Assembly: GCF_039749495.1 (NCBI RefSeq)
Contig: NZ_JBDLLU010000013.1
Coordinates: 1 to 64,000, forward strand
Reading direction: 5' to 3'
Length of the DNA: 64,000 nucleotides
Source: Dehalogenimonas sp. THU2
GTDB taxonomy: Bacteria > Chloroflexota > Dehalococcoidia > Dehalococcoidales > Dehalococcoidaceae
The notes below the pieces were generated by a model that made no database searches, was not told the origin of the DNA, and was given only the letters and a program-made list of their open reading frames with translations. Positions 8,738-19,488 of the stretch are shown here, piece by piece (positions within the stretch are counted from its first letter, which is position 1; every line of letters starts with the position of its first letter). The position numbers and the translations under genes were made by a program.

Positions 8738-9337
8738 ATGAAACGAAAAGTATTATCAGGGCTGGCGATCACAGCCATGTTGACCGCGATGCTAGGCGCC
8801 AGCGGCCTGGTGTACGCCGACAGCCACGCCGACGCCACAGCCACCGCGAGTTCCGGGGGGGCTGAGACATCGACCTTCGCCTGTCACGATGCCTACGCTG
8901 AAGCTTCCGCGAAAACAGAAACCGAATCATCCGCCAGCGTCGATGATGGTTATTCCGAGACCGGCACCAACGCTTCCTACGCCTACGCCGAGGCCACTTC
9001 CAAGAATGGCGGCTACGCCCACGCAGATGTTTCCGTATATGTAGGTAACTCTCCTTATGAGGGCGAGATCTATGGCTACGCCGTAGCCAACTCCTCCGGA
9101 AGCGAAAGCCACGCTATCAGCAATATAAATATCCAATTTGTGGTACCAGCCGGCGCCTGGATTGATGTTGACTCCAACGGCAACGCTTATGCTATCGCGC
9201 TGCTTTTGTCCGATGGTTCCACCGTTTGGGGATTCGCGATCACAGACGCCAGGAACGGGGACGACGCCCTAGCAAGTATCGATGCGGTTAATGGAATTTC
9301 CGTTGACGCCTCGGTCGGTGAGGAATTAGAGGGTTAG
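8738..9337 (+). CDS. Secreted Ala-rich repeat protein, paralog 6 of 6
   Basis: The 199-aa product is read from ATG 8738 behind AAGGAG. It is nearly identical to paralog 5 in the signal peptide and in the C-terminal module (VPAGAWIDVD, AYAIALLLSDGSTVWGFA). Differences cluster in the loops, for example at residues 30-40, 60-70 and at the tail. The single Cys in ACHDAYAEA is conserved between the two copies. The copies probably act in the same structure; whether they are expressed under different conditions cannot be read from the sequence, since their promoters match. Confidence 0.85.
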   Translation: MKRKVLSGLAITAMLTAMLGASGLVYADSHADATATASSGGAETSTFACHDAYAEASAKTETESSASVDDGYSETGTNASYAYAEATSKNGGYAHADVSVYVGNSPYEGEIYGYAVANSSGSESHAISNINIQFVVPAGAWIDVDSNGNAYAIALLLSDGSTVWGFAITDARNGDDALASIDAVNGISVDASVGEELEG

Positions 9338-9354
9338 TCTATCATAACCAAACT

Positions 9355-9387
9355 AAAAGGGGAGCGAAAATCGCTCCCCTTTTTTTA
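9355..9387. terminator. Shared terminator between convergent genes
   Basis: A GGGGAGCGA stem with an AAA loop, flanked by A and T runs, serves paralog 6 on the plus strand. It overlaps the stop codon of the minus-strand gene ending at 9385. Confidence 0.85.
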
Positions 9388-9888
9388 TTCTATAAAATAC
9401 GGCGATGTATGCAGCGCCAGGATGGCGCCGTTGGTGGTATCCACAAGGTAGACCGTATCACCGGCAACAACATGCGAACCGACGTAGGTGATGTCAGGCT
9501 GAGAAACGTCCACCCAGATTGACCAGATATATCCTTGGGCCAGCGCCAGTTCCTGCAAATCCAGGTGCCGCTGGAGAGAATTTCCTTCAGGGAGTCCGGG
9601 AACCGCCACTGCCAGCCACGCCAACAATGCTTCCCGGCTGGCAAAATGCCGCGGCGGGTAGAGATCCTCCAGGTCGCTGAGTTGTGATCGAAGCTCGGTG
9701 TTCTCATTTTCCGCAGCGGTAAGGCTGGCGTTCAAAGTTGTCACATCATCCCGCAGCGCATCAATGGTACTGGTATTATTCCGCCAGGCGAAGGCCAACA
9801 GGCCGGCGCCGACCAAAGCTAATGCCAACGATACGGCTAAAATAATAGTAATGACGGGTGTTTTTGCCGGGACTGTCGTGTCTGTCAT
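9385..9888 (-). CDS. Membrane-anchored coiled-coil protein of unknown function
   Basis: The 167-aa product has one N-terminal transmembrane segment (about residues 12-35), then a short coiled coil (about 40-72; heptad-like LNASLTAAENENTELRSQL). A folded extracytoplasmic domain of about 95 residues follows, opening FASREALLAWLAV and ending with a VGSHVVAGDTVYLVDTTNG strand region. That domain looks like those of secreted transglutaminase-like proteins, but no catalytic Cys is present. I cannot name it. It is a single gene convergent with paralog 6, with TATAAT at 9909-9914 on its strand just upstream. Confidence 0.7.
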   Translation of the reverse strand: MTDTTVPAKTPVITIILAVSLALALVGAGLLAFAWRNNTSTIDALRDDVTTLNASLTAAENENTELRSQLSDLEDLYPPRHFASREALLAWLAVAVPGLPEGNSLQRHLDLQELALAQGYIWSIWVDVSQPDITYVGSHVVAGDTVYLVDTTNGAILALHTSPYFIE

Positions 9889-10052
9889 TAAATTCTTCCT
9901 TCGCGGTGATTATACCGGCGTGCTCTGACCGGGTATTTTACGGCTTTCAGTATAGAGGATGGGGCGGGGAGGGGTAAAGGTGTTGACAAGCTGCCAGCTT
10001 TACCTCAACAGATCATACATACCCCCAGTGAGCATAGGCAGTTTTACGTATT

Positions 10053-10081
10053 TTGTCCGAACCTGAAATCTGACATATAAT
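10053..10081 (+). promoter_or_regulatory. Promoter upstream of the four-helix membrane protein
   Basis: TTGTCC, a 17-bp spacer and a consensus TATAAT, about 30 bp before the ATG at 10112. Confidence 0.75.
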
Positions 10082-10111
10082 CATGATACCTAAATTATGA
10101 AAGGCGGGTAC

Positions 10112-10609
10112 ATGGAAGAGCGCCGGAACAATCTCCAGACATGGATTGCCATCGCGATTGGAGTCGCGATTATCATTGGCGCAGTCGGAAGTTACGCGAG
10201 ATGGTGGGATCTGGGATATGGTATCGGGTCCTATTCCCTGGCTCACTGGTCAGGCTGGATCAGCGCCGTTTTGATATCCGTCACGGTGCCGTTATTCGTG
10301 ATCCTCAAACGACGGTCAGGGATACCCTATCTTGTTCTGCTGACATCGCACGTTTTTATCAATCTGGTGGCTTTCGGCCTGCTGACGCTTCACTGGGCGC
10401 ACCATCTTGGCCGTGAGTTCAGTCCGGACTGGGGCACTGGTCTGACGATGTTCCTGGTAATTTCAGGGATGGTGCTGACCGGCGTGATTCAGCGTTTCCG
10501 GCTGGTACCCAAGTCACAGGGCAATATGAGGTTCATCCACCGGGGATTGAGCCTATCATTGATCATTATTTTGCCGATTCACGTGTTGCAGAATACCGGG
10601 ATGATTTAA
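10112..10609 (+). CDS. Four-helix His-rich integral membrane protein (possible cytochrome b-like)
   Basis: The 165-aa product is read from ATG 10112, with GAAAGG upstream; the ATG at 10097 sits before that site. Four hydrophobic helices lie at about 10-30, 43-65, 73-95 and 108-130, with a fifth near the C-terminus. Histidines fall in or at the ends of helices: SLAHWSG, TSHVFINL, TLHWAHHLG, FIHRGLS and LPIHVLQ. Paired helix histidines of this kind bind heme in cytochrome b561 and DUF4405-like proteins, so a small diheme membrane redox protein is possible. No CXXCH or partner gene is nearby to confirm it. Confidence 0.7.
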   Translation: MEERRNNLQTWIAIAIGVAIIIGAVGSYARWWDLGYGIGSYSLAHWSGWISAVLISVTVPLFVILKRRSGIPYLVLLTSHVFINLVAFGLLTLHWAHHLGREFSPDWGTGLTMFLVISGMVLTGVIQRFRLVPKSQGNMRFIHRGLSLSLIIILPIHVLQNTGMI

Positions 10610-10626
10610 TTCCTGAGGAGACTCAA

Positions 10627-10661
10627 AAACAGAGGGCGGGCCAGTGGCCCGCCCTCTGTTT
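10627..10661. terminator. Bidirectional terminator between convergent genes
   Basis: A perfect 16-bp stem (AAACAGAGGGCGGGCC) with an AGT loop lies between the membrane-protein gene (+) and rho (-). Confidence 0.85.
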
Positions 10662-10678
10662 GCTTGAACAGGTAGGTG

Positions 10679-12070
10679 TTAAGCCTTCTCCCTGGTCAGG
10701 TTGGTCAGGAATTCGGCGTTGTTCTTGCTGCGTTTTAGTTTGTCCAGGACGCGCTCCGTCACTTCCGCGAAATTGTTGGAATCGTCGGCGATTATGCCGA
10801 CCATGCGGCGCAGGAGCTGGACCTGCTTGAAAGAAGCCTCCGGGATGAGCAGTTCCTCGCGGCGGGTGCCGGAGCGGGGGATATCGATGGCCGGGAAGAC
10901 GCGGCGTTCGGCCAGGCGGCGGTCCAGGTGCAGCTCCATGTTGCCGGTGCCCTTGAACTCCTCATAGATGAGGTCATCCATGCGGGAGCCGGTCTCCACC
11001 AGGCAGGTGGCGATGATGGTCAATGAACCGCCTTCCGCGGTGTTGCGGGCGGCGCCGAAGAACTTCTTGGCCGGATGCAGGGCGACGGGATCCAGGCCGC
11101 CCGAAAGGGTGCGGCCGGAGGGCGGCATAGCCAGGTTGTAGGCGCGGGTGAGGCGGGTGATGCCGTCCAATAGGATGAAAACGTCCTTGCCGCTTTCCAC
11201 CATGCGCTTGGCGCGCTCAAGAGCCAGTTCCGCGACACGGGTCTGGTTCTCCACGGCCTCGTCGAAGGTGGCGGCCATGACCTCTCCCTTGACGGAGCGG
11301 CGCATGTCCGTGACCTCTTCCGGGCGCTCGCCGATGAGGACGACCATCAGGTGGATATCGTTGTAATTGACTGTGGTGGCGTTGGCGATGTTCTTGAGGA
11401 GCATCGTCTTGCCGGCCTTGGGCGGTGAGACGACCATGCCGCGCTGGCCGCGGCCGATGGGGGAAACCAGGTTTATCAGGCGGGTGGAAAGCATGTTGGT
11501 GTCGGTTTCCAGGTTTATCAGGCGGTCGGGGAAGGTGGGCGTCAGCGAGCCGAAGTACGGGCGGCGCTTGGCAGCTTCCGGATTCAGGTCGTTGATGGCT
11601 TCTACCCGCAGCAGGCTGTAATATTTCTCACCCGGCTTGGCGTGGCGCGACTGGCCGATGACCATATCGCCGGTGCGCAGGCCGAAGCGGCGGACCTGGG
11701 ACTGGGAGACATAAATATCTGAAGGCGAGGGCAGCAGCGACGCCTGGCGCAGGAAGCCGTAACCGTCTGGCATGATCTCCAGGATGCCGGAGCAGAAGAT
11801 GTTACCCTGCTGTTCCGTGGAAGCCTGCAAAAGCCGCAGTACGATCTCCTGCTTCTTGGCGCCGGTGACGCCGGTCAGCTTCATGCGCTTAGCCAGATCC
11901 AGAAGATCCTCACGGCTCATGGTTTCAAGCGTCGAAAGGCCGAGCGGAGGTGGGGGGGGTGGGGGCGGAGTTGGCGCCTGGACGAACGCGGGAGCAGGTG
12001 CGAACGCCTGGGGTTGGGCTTCGGCGATAGGCTCCGATTCAGTGGTGTTGTTGGGATCAATTTCGGTCAT
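10679..12070 (-). CDS. rho: Transcription termination factor Rho
   Basis: The 463-aa product is the RNA-dependent ATPase that ends untranslated transcripts. It has a disordered Pro/Ala-rich N-terminus with eight consecutive prolines (about 35-42). This is followed by a Rho_N segment (LSTLETMSREDLLDLAKRMK), a cold-shock-like RNA-binding domain (GYGFLR at about 104), and a RecA-type motor with Walker A PPKAGKT at about 217-223, LIGERPEEV, and the R-loop/Q-loop region around VENQTRVAEL. It is third in the minus-strand order pyrG, transaldolase, rho, starting 39 bp past the transaldolase stop. The long N-terminal insertion is common in high-GC and deep-branching bacteria. Confidence 0.97.
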   Translation of the reverse strand: MTEIDPNNTTESEPIAEAQPQAFAPAPAFVQAPTPPPPPPPPLGLSTLETMSREDLLDLAKRMKLTGVTGAKKQEIVLRLLQASTEQQGNIFCSGILEIMPDGYGFLRQASLLPSPSDIYVSQSQVRRFGLRTGDMVIGQSRHAKPGEKYYSLLRVEAINDLNPEAAKRRPYFGSLTPTFPDRLINLETDTNMLSTRLINLVSPIGRGQRGMVVSPPKAGKTMLLKNIANATTVNYNDIHLMVVLIGERPEEVTDMRRSVKGEVMAATFDEAVENQTRVAELALERAKRMVESGKDVFILLDGITRLTRAYNLAMPPSGRTLSGGLDPVALHPAKKFFGAARNTAEGGSLTIIATCLVETGSRMDDLIYEEFKGTGNMELHLDRRLAERRVFPAIDIPRSGTRREELLIPEASFKQVQLLRRMVGIIADDSNNFAEVTERVLDKLKRSKNNAEFLTNLTREKA

Positions 12071-12109
12071 TGTAAACTCCTGGGTAAATCCTGATATTGA
12101 TATTTGGTG

Positions 12110-12775
12110 TTAAGTGTTCGTAGCCCCGCTCTTGGCCCAATCCTCCGCGAACTGCTCGATGCCTTTGTCCGTCAGGGGGTGCTTCAGCATCTGTTCCAGT
12201 ATCTTGAAAGGGATAGTGGCGATGTGGGCGCCGGCTTTGGCGGCGGCGATGCAGTGCAGGGGGTGACGGATGCTGGCGGCGATGACTTCTGTCGCGAAGC
12301 CATACATATCATATATCTCGATGATGTCTTTGACAACCTGCATGCCGTCATGGCCGATATCGTCAAGGCGGCCGAGGAAAGGGCTGATGTAGGTCACGCC
12401 AGCGTGGGCAGCCAGGAGCGCCTGGTTGGCGGAAAAACACAGTGTCATATTGACCTGGATACCGTCCTTGGCCAGTTCCCGGGTAGCCTGGAGGCCCTCG
12501 GCGTTGGTGGGCAGCTTAACGATCACATTATCCGGCGCCCAGGCGTAAAAACGCTTGCCATCAGCGACCATGTCGGCCACTGTCTCGGAGACGACTTCCA
12601 CCGAGATGGGGGCGGCTTCCGGCAGGATGGCAGCGATCTCCCTGACCACGGCTTTATAATCCTTATGGCCGGCGCGAGCGACGAGGGTTGGGTTGGTGGT
12701 CACGCCGTGAACGACGCCCATGGCGGCACCTTTTTTAATCTCTTCTATTACGGCAGTATCTAAGAATATGCGCAT
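12110..12775 (-). CDS. Transaldolase / fructose-6-phosphate aldolase family (TalC type)
   Basis: The 221-aa product is of the short TalC/FSA class, moving dihydroxyacetone units in the non-oxidative pentose phosphate pathway. Diagnostic segments are MRIFLDTAVIEEI, HGVTTNPTL near residue 25, the Schiff-base lysine in VIVKLP (about residue 86), NMTLCFSANQA and SPFLGRLDDIG. The length is typical for the class. The sequence does not decide between transaldolase and fructose-6-phosphate aldolase activity. It is probably co-transcribed with pyrG and rho. Confidence 0.92.
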   Translation of the reverse strand: MRIFLDTAVIEEIKKGAAMGVVHGVTTNPTLVARAGHKDYKAVVREIAAILPEAAPISVEVVSETVADMVADGKRFYAWAPDNVIVKLPTNAEGLQATRELAKDGIQVNMTLCFSANQALLAAHAGVTYISPFLGRLDDIGHDGMQVVKDIIEIYDMYGFATEVIAASIRHPLHCIAAAKAGAHIATIPFKILEQMLKHPLTDKGIEQFAEDWAKSGATNT

Positions 12776-12782
12776 CGAGAAC

Positions 12783-12900
12783 TCCTAAAGGTTGAATTTC
12801 AAATAGATTTAAATCTAAAAGCTTCAAGATTCAAAACAATTTTTGGTTTTAACATTTTATATTTGATATTGTTTGGAACTTGAAATATCGGCGCTTGGGA
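12783..12900. repeat. AT-rich intergenic repeat
   Basis: An AT-rich stretch of words such as GATTTAAATC, TTGATATTG and CTTGAAATATC, ending GGGATTT. It belongs to the dispersed class also seen at 17983, 22086, 35745 and 43884. Confidence 0.5.
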
Positions 12901-12904
12901 TTTA

Positions 12905-14539
12905 TTACGTCGCCAACGGTAGCGCGGCTTGTGCGCCTTCCCTGAGCACCCCCATCGCGGCTCCGATAAAATCCCTGAAGAGGGGCTGCGGTTTGCCGGG
13001 GCGGGAGGTGAATTCCGGGTGGAACTGGCAGGCCACCATCCACGGGTGATCCTTGAGTTCGCAGATCTCCACCAGCTTGCGATCCGGCGACAGGCCGGAG
13101 AAGGTCATGCCCGCCGCTTCGTACTGCTCCCAGTAGTTGTTGTTGAACTCGAAGCGGTGGCGGTGGCGTTCGTAAATCAAGGCCTGCCCGTAGGCTGCCT
13201 CGGCCAGGGTGCCGGGTTTAAGCTGGCAGGGCCAGTTGCCCAATCTCATGGTGCCGCCCTTGCCGCAGATGTCTTTCTGCTCGGGCATGATATCGATGAC
13301 CGGGTGGGCGGTGCCGGCGTCGAACTCCGTGGAGTTGGCGCGGGCGGCGGCGATGACGTTCCGGCCGTACTCGATGACCATGATCTGAAGGCCCAGGCAC
13401 AGGCCGAAATATGGGATCTTGTGAATGCGGGCGTACTCCGCGGCCTTGATCATGCCTTCGATGCCGCGGTCGCCGAAGCCGCCGGGTACGATGATGCCCT
13501 GGGCGTGATCCAGCAGCCGTTCGCCGCCCGGTTTTTCCAGGTCTTCCGATTGAACCCAGTCTATCTGTACCTTACGGCCATGATGCATGGCGGCATGGGC
13601 CAGCGCCTCACGCACCGAGTAATAAGCGTCCCGTAATTCAACGTATTTGCCGACCAGGGCGATGCGCACCGGGTCGCAGGCGCCTTTGAGGCAGTCTATC
13701 ATCTCACGCCAGGCGTCGAGCTGTGCAGGTCCGGCGGGCAGGGAAAGGCGCCGCACCAGGAAATCACCCAGACCTTCGGACTCAAGCACGAGCGGTACTT
13801 CGTAGATAGTTTCCACGGTGGGAGCAAAGATGACGGCTTCACGGTCAACGTCGCAGAAGAGCGATATCTTGTCCCGGATGCCCTCGGAGATGGGCACATC
13901 GGAGCGGCAGACGATGACGTCCGGCTGGATACCGATGCGCCGGAGCTCGTTGACGCTGTGTTGCGTCGGCTTGGTCTTGAGTTCCTGGGTGGGTCCGATA
14001 TAAGGTAAAAGGGTCACATGTATATAAAGCACGTTGTCTCGGCCGACGTCCTTGCGCATCTGGCGGATGGCTTCAAGGAAGGGCTGGCCCTCGATATCGC
14101 CGACGGTGCCGCCGACCTCGATAAGCACCACGTCGGCGCCGGATTTATCCGCCAGCTTGTGGAAGCGGGCTTTGATCTCACCGGTCAGGTGGGGCACTAC
14201 CTGGATGGTGCCGCCCAGGTAATCGCCGCGGCGCTCCTTGGCGATGACGGCGGAATAAACCTGGCCGGAGGTAACGTTGGACTCAGCGGAGAGGTCGATA
14301 TCGATGAATCGTTCGTAGTTGCCCAGATCCAGATCGGTCTCGGCGCCGTCCTGGGTGACGAATACCTCACCGTGCTGGTAGGGGGACATGGTGCCGGGAT
14401 CTACGTTCAGATAGGGGTCCAGTTTCTGCACCGAGACACGAACGCCGCGGCTTTTGAGAACGGTGCCGATGCTGGCGACGGTAATACCCTTGCCTACGGA
14501 ACTTACCACGCCGCCGGTTACGAAAATATACTTAGCCAT
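12905..14539 (-). CDS. pyrG: CTP synthase
   Basis: The 544-aa product makes CTP from UTP, ATP and glutamine. The N-terminal amidoligase domain starts KYIFVTGGVVSSVGKG (the P-loop) with the conserved QKLDPYLNVDPGTMSP. The C-terminal class I glutamine amidotransferase has its nucleophile in GLCLGLQ and the catalytic His/Glu in QFHPEFTSRPGKP. The length is standard for the family. A consensus promoter lies about 90 bp upstream, and the leader shows no G-run pyrG attenuator. It heads the transcription unit that continues into transaldolase and rho. Confidence 0.97.
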   Translation of the reverse strand: MAKYIFVTGGVVSSVGKGITVASIGTVLKSRGVRVSVQKLDPYLNVDPGTMSPYQHGEVFVTQDGAETDLDLGNYERFIDIDLSAESNVTSGQVYSAVIAKERRGDYLGGTIQVVPHLTGEIKARFHKLADKSGADVVLIEVGGTVGDIEGQPFLEAIRQMRKDVGRDNVLYIHVTLLPYIGPTQELKTKPTQHSVNELRRIGIQPDVIVCRSDVPISEGIRDKISLFCDVDREAVIFAPTVETIYEVPLVLESEGLGDFLVRRLSLPAGPAQLDAWREMIDCLKGACDPVRIALVGKYVELRDAYYSVREALAHAAMHHGRKVQIDWVQSEDLEKPGGERLLDHAQGIIVPGGFGDRGIEGMIKAAEYARIHKIPYFGLCLGLQIMVIEYGRNVIAAARANSTEFDAGTAHPVIDIMPEQKDICGKGGTMRLGNWPCQLKPGTLAEAAYGQALIYERHRHRFEFNNNYWEQYEAAGMTFSGLSPDRKLVEICELKDHPWMVACQFHPEFTSRPGKPQPLFRDFIGAAMGVLREGAQAALPLAT

Positions 14540-14934
14540 TTAACTGCATATCGAACGTCCTGAAGAAGTAATTGTGATGTTCATCGGGAAACGGACTTGT
14601 TGGGGAAATTTCTTAAGCCCGTAGCTTATTATAGGTGCGGGTACGAGGGTTGTCAACAATAGAAATTGCTTTCAGTGGGCAGTTTTTAGTTATCAGTTGG
14701 GGGAGGAGGGACGAATACTATCAATATTACCAATACTGCCAAATCAAATTTCCAATGGGGGGGGTGGGGATAGGAGCGGGTTAGCATCGTGCCAGGGTTC
14801 TTATCAGATTGCCACAGTGCCTTTGGCGCTTCGCAATGACATGGGATGGCGGCGGTGGGTGGGGCACACGGACAGGTAACACCTCAATCCGGGAGATGTT
14901 ATGATAACATTGATTTCTAACAGGAGCACCCGAA
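14540..14934. other. Intergenic region without a clear gene
   Basis: This region holds the pyrG promoter (14628-14656) and then a patch resembling other intergenic repeats, with GATTGCCACAGTGCC and GCTTCGCAATGACATGGGA around 14808-14846. A 60-codon frame at 14697-14879 has no ribosome-binding site or recognisable content. Confidence 0.65.
14628..14656 (-). promoter_or_regulatory. Consensus promoter of pyrG
   Basis: A perfect TTGACA, a 17-bp spacer and a perfect TATAAT on the minus strand, about 90 bp before the pyrG ATG. Confidence 0.9.
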
Positions 14935-15063
14935 ATGACCCGTAGTAGTGAAGATGCCGAGGACCTTTCGGCGTTCGAGGAAAGGGCTGGCGAACCGCTG
15001 GTCAGCTATGAAGAGATGGTTCGGCGACTCAAGGTGGATAAAAATGAAGCAGCGGGCAGCTAA
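14935..15063 (+). CDS. Small antitoxin-like protein (42 aa), orphan
   Basis: The product runs from MTRSSEDAEDL to EAAGS, with AGGAG 8 bases before the ATG. The central segment DAEDLSAFEERAGEPLVSYEEMVRRLK matches the usual C-terminal region of RelB/prevent-host-death type antitoxins, which wraps the toxin. The N-terminal DNA-binding half seems to be missing and no toxin gene is adjacent, so this may be a decayed remnant. Its stop codon lies inside the clpB terminator hairpin. The family call rests on the motif alone. Confidence 0.5.
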   Translation: MTRSSEDAEDLSAFEERAGEPLVSYEEMVRRLKVDKNEAAGS

Positions 15064-15079
15064 TGCCACCCGCTGCTTC
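15046..15079 (-). terminator. Terminator of clpB
   Basis: An 11-bp stem GAAGCAGCGGG with a 12-nt loop; on the minus strand it is followed by ATTTTATCC. It overlaps the end of the small plus-strand gene. Confidence 0.8.
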
Positions 15080-15087
15080 GAGTATTC

Positions 15088-17589
<2,502 letters not shown>

Positions 17590-17637
17590 GTTTATATTCC
17601 TTTCAAAGGGTAGTGCGTTCAGGGCCGACCAAACCGG

Positions 17638-17958
17638 CTAGGATTTGTCCCGACTCCTTTGAAGCCGCAGAACTTCGGAGCGTAAACGTTCGTTCTCATG
17701 GGCCATCTCGGCCATCTTCTCCAGCATATTGTTGATGACTTCAACGCCGGCCATGTTAACGCCAAGATCATCCATAAGGCTCCTGACGCGCCTCAGGGTT
17801 TCAAGGTCGCTCTCCGAATAAAGCCGGATGTTACCCGGCGACCTTTGCGGCTTCACCAGGCCGGAACGTTCGTAGTAGCGCAGCGTATGGGTCTTGACGC
17901 CGATGAGTTCGGCGGCAACGTGGATCACGTAGCGGGGGCGGGTTCTGTCTTCATTCAT
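17638..17958 (-). CDS. hspR: HspR-like MerR-family heat-shock regulator
   Basis: The 106-aa product has an N-terminal MerR winged helix (YVIHVAAELIGVKTHTLRYYERSGL) followed by a helical region and a charged coiled coil (about 70-106). MerR-type HspR represses dnaK/clpB operons in Actinobacteria and others through an inverted repeat called HAIR. Position between cbpA and clpB fits this role. No clear HAIR site was found upstream of cbpA, so the operator here is unknown. Confidence 0.85.
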   Translation of the reverse strand: MNEDRTRPRYVIHVAAELIGVKTHTLRYYERSGLVKPQRSPGNIRLYSESDLETLRRVRSLMDDLGVNMAGVEVINNMLEKMAEMAHENERLRSEVLRLQRSRDKS

Positions 17959-17982
17959 AACAACCTCCTCGGAAAAATCCTA

Positions 17983-18115
17983 AGCACTAAGCACTAAATC
18001 CTAAATAAGCCCAAAACCCCAAAATATAAAGTTCAAAAGAGCTGTCGTGTTTGGAATTTAAATATTCGATCATTTGAATTTGTTTAGCTTTTAGATATTC
18101 GGATTTGGGATTTCC
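17983..18115. repeat. AT-rich intergenic repeat between cbpA and hspR
   Basis: An imperfect palindromic AT-rich stretch with CTAAGCACTAAATCCTAAAT on one side and GTTTAGCTTTTAGATATTCG on the other. The cbpA stop codon TAA (from GATATTCGGATTTGGGATT read in reverse) is supplied by this repeat. Confidence 0.6.
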
Positions 18116-19044
18116 GGCCGGCTGGTCGGCCGGAGTTTGGCCAGTTCAGCGAACAGCTCTTTTTCTTTTTCCGTCAGATTGGACGGCAGTACCACGTTCA
18201 CCCGGGCGATGAGATCCCCGTGGCCGGTTTTACCCAGGTGGGGCATGCCCTGGCCGGTGAGCTTGAAAGTGCGGCCGTTCTGCGTTTCCGGGGGGATTTT
18301 CAGCGCCAGTTTCGAACCCTTGATGGTAGGCACCGTCGCCTCGCCTCCCAGGGCGGCTACGGTCAGTGGTACATCGATGGTTATGTAAAGGTCGTCGCCC
18401 TTTCGCTCATAGCGGGCGTGAGGCAGCACCCGGACCACCAGGTATAAATCTCCCCGCGGCCCGCCGCCGCTCCCCTCCCCGCCTTTGCCTGCCAGGCGCA
18501 CACGGGAGCCAGTGGTCACCCCGGCCGGTATCTTGACCTCCAGCGTCTCCGGCTTGGCAGCCTGCATGGTCAGTTTCCGGCTGGTGCCATGGTAGGCTTC
18601 TTCCAGGCTGACCTCAGTCTCATAATCGACGTCCTGCCCCCGGTGCGACCGCCGCCGCCCGCCGCCGCGGAGGATCTGATCGAAGATGCCGCCGATATCC
18701 TCTCCGGCAAAACCACCGCCCGCCTGCTGGAAATCATAGGCGCCGCCGAAGGGGCCGCCGCCGAAACCGCCGCCATGTTGCTGGTAGGCGCCGCCCCCAG
18801 CCTTCTCGAAAGCCTCGGCGTGCTGCCAGTTCTCACCGTATTTGTCGTACTTGGCGCGCTTTTCTTTATCCGACAGGACCTCGTTAGCCTCGTTGATCTC
18901 TTTGAATTTGGCTTCAGAAGCCTTGTCGCCGGGATTGACGTCAGGGTGATATTTGCGCGCCAGCTTGCGGAAGGCCTTTTTGACCTCCTCCTGGGTGGCG
19001 CCGCGAGCGATGCCGAGTATCGCGTAGTAATCTTTAGTTGCCAT
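18091..19044 (-). CDS. cbpA: DnaJ-type co-chaperone without zinc finger (CbpA-like)
   Basis: The 317-aa product has a J domain (1-70) with the HPD motif in [10 protein letters not shown], a Gly/Phe-rich linker (about 80-120), and then two C-terminal substrate-binding domains. The four CXXCXGXG zinc motifs of canonical DnaJ are absent, so this is a type II (CbpA) J-protein. It probably stimulates DnaK ATPase. Its last residues (IPNPNI) come from an adjacent AT-rich repeat. It leads the group cbpA-hspR-clpB. Confidence 0.93.
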   Translation of the reverse strand: MATKDYYAILGIARGATQEEVKKAFRKLARKYHPDVNPGDKASEAKFKEINEANEVLSDKEKRAKYDKYGENWQHAEAFEKAGGGAYQQHGGGFGGGPFGGAYDFQQAGGGFAGEDIGGIFDQILRGGGRRRSHRGQDVDYETEVSLEEAYHGTSRKLTMQAAKPETLEVKIPAGVTTGSRVRLAGKGGEGSGGGPRGDLYLVVRVLPHARYERKGDDLYITIDVPLTVAALGGEATVPTIKGSKLALKIPPETQNGRTFKLTGQGMPHLGKTGHGDLIARVNVVLPSNLTEKEKELFAELAKLRPTSRPEIPNPNI

Positions 19045-19488
19045 TTGAATCTCTTTTCAAATTGGAAAGATAGTTCATTATATCATCCGATCAGCTTTTC
19101 TGTCGATTCTGGCGCATGTTTCTTAACGTTTCCGTGTCATGTTTGCTGGTTTGAGCAATACTCACATTTTCATTGTAGCCAACTTAGCGGCGAGCTCCAA
19201 AAGTCGTTGGGAGACAATCGATTTAGAGAAGGTGAAGTGACCGGGATATAGATATTGTGCGATCACAATGGGTGGGTATTTTCATGGCTATACGACGTCG
19301 GCGGGTGTTCTGTAGGGGCTATAATGTCTAGGTTGCGATTTTGAACCTCTGGTATTTGGTCATTGGAATTTGTTTAGAGTTTCGATATTCGGATTTCGAA
19401 TTTGGGAGGGGTGGTGGAGTGGCTGGGACCAATTGCGCCCCTTTGTCCGAGATGTTATCATTGCGGCATCACCCGCAAGGAGAATTCC
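19045..19488. other. Intergenic region between cbpA and purM
   Basis: Divergent spacer. It holds the cbpA promoter near 19077-19106, an AT-rich repeat patch at 19345-19400, and the putative purM leader. No other gene is supported. Confidence 0.6.
19077..19106 (-). promoter_or_regulatory. Promoter of the cbpA-hspR-clpB group
   Basis: TCGACA, an 18-bp spacer and TATAAT on the minus strand. TGA before TATAAT gives an extended -10. Confidence 0.7.

Noticed and set aside
1-10600. Possible CRISPR or phage tail-fibre locus from repeated protein sequence
   Set aside because: Repeats are codon-level A-x-A patterns without fixed-length spacers, and no phage genes are near.
14697-14879. A 60-codon frame in the gap before clpB
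   Set aside because: No ribosome-binding site, low-complexity and repeat-like sequence, not resembling a protein.
19045-19170. Possible HAIR operator (TTTGAGCAATACTCA) upstream of cbpA
   Set aside because: The gap between the arms is 5 bases, not the 9 of TTGAG...CTCAA in HAIR, and it lies upstream of the -35, so it was not called.
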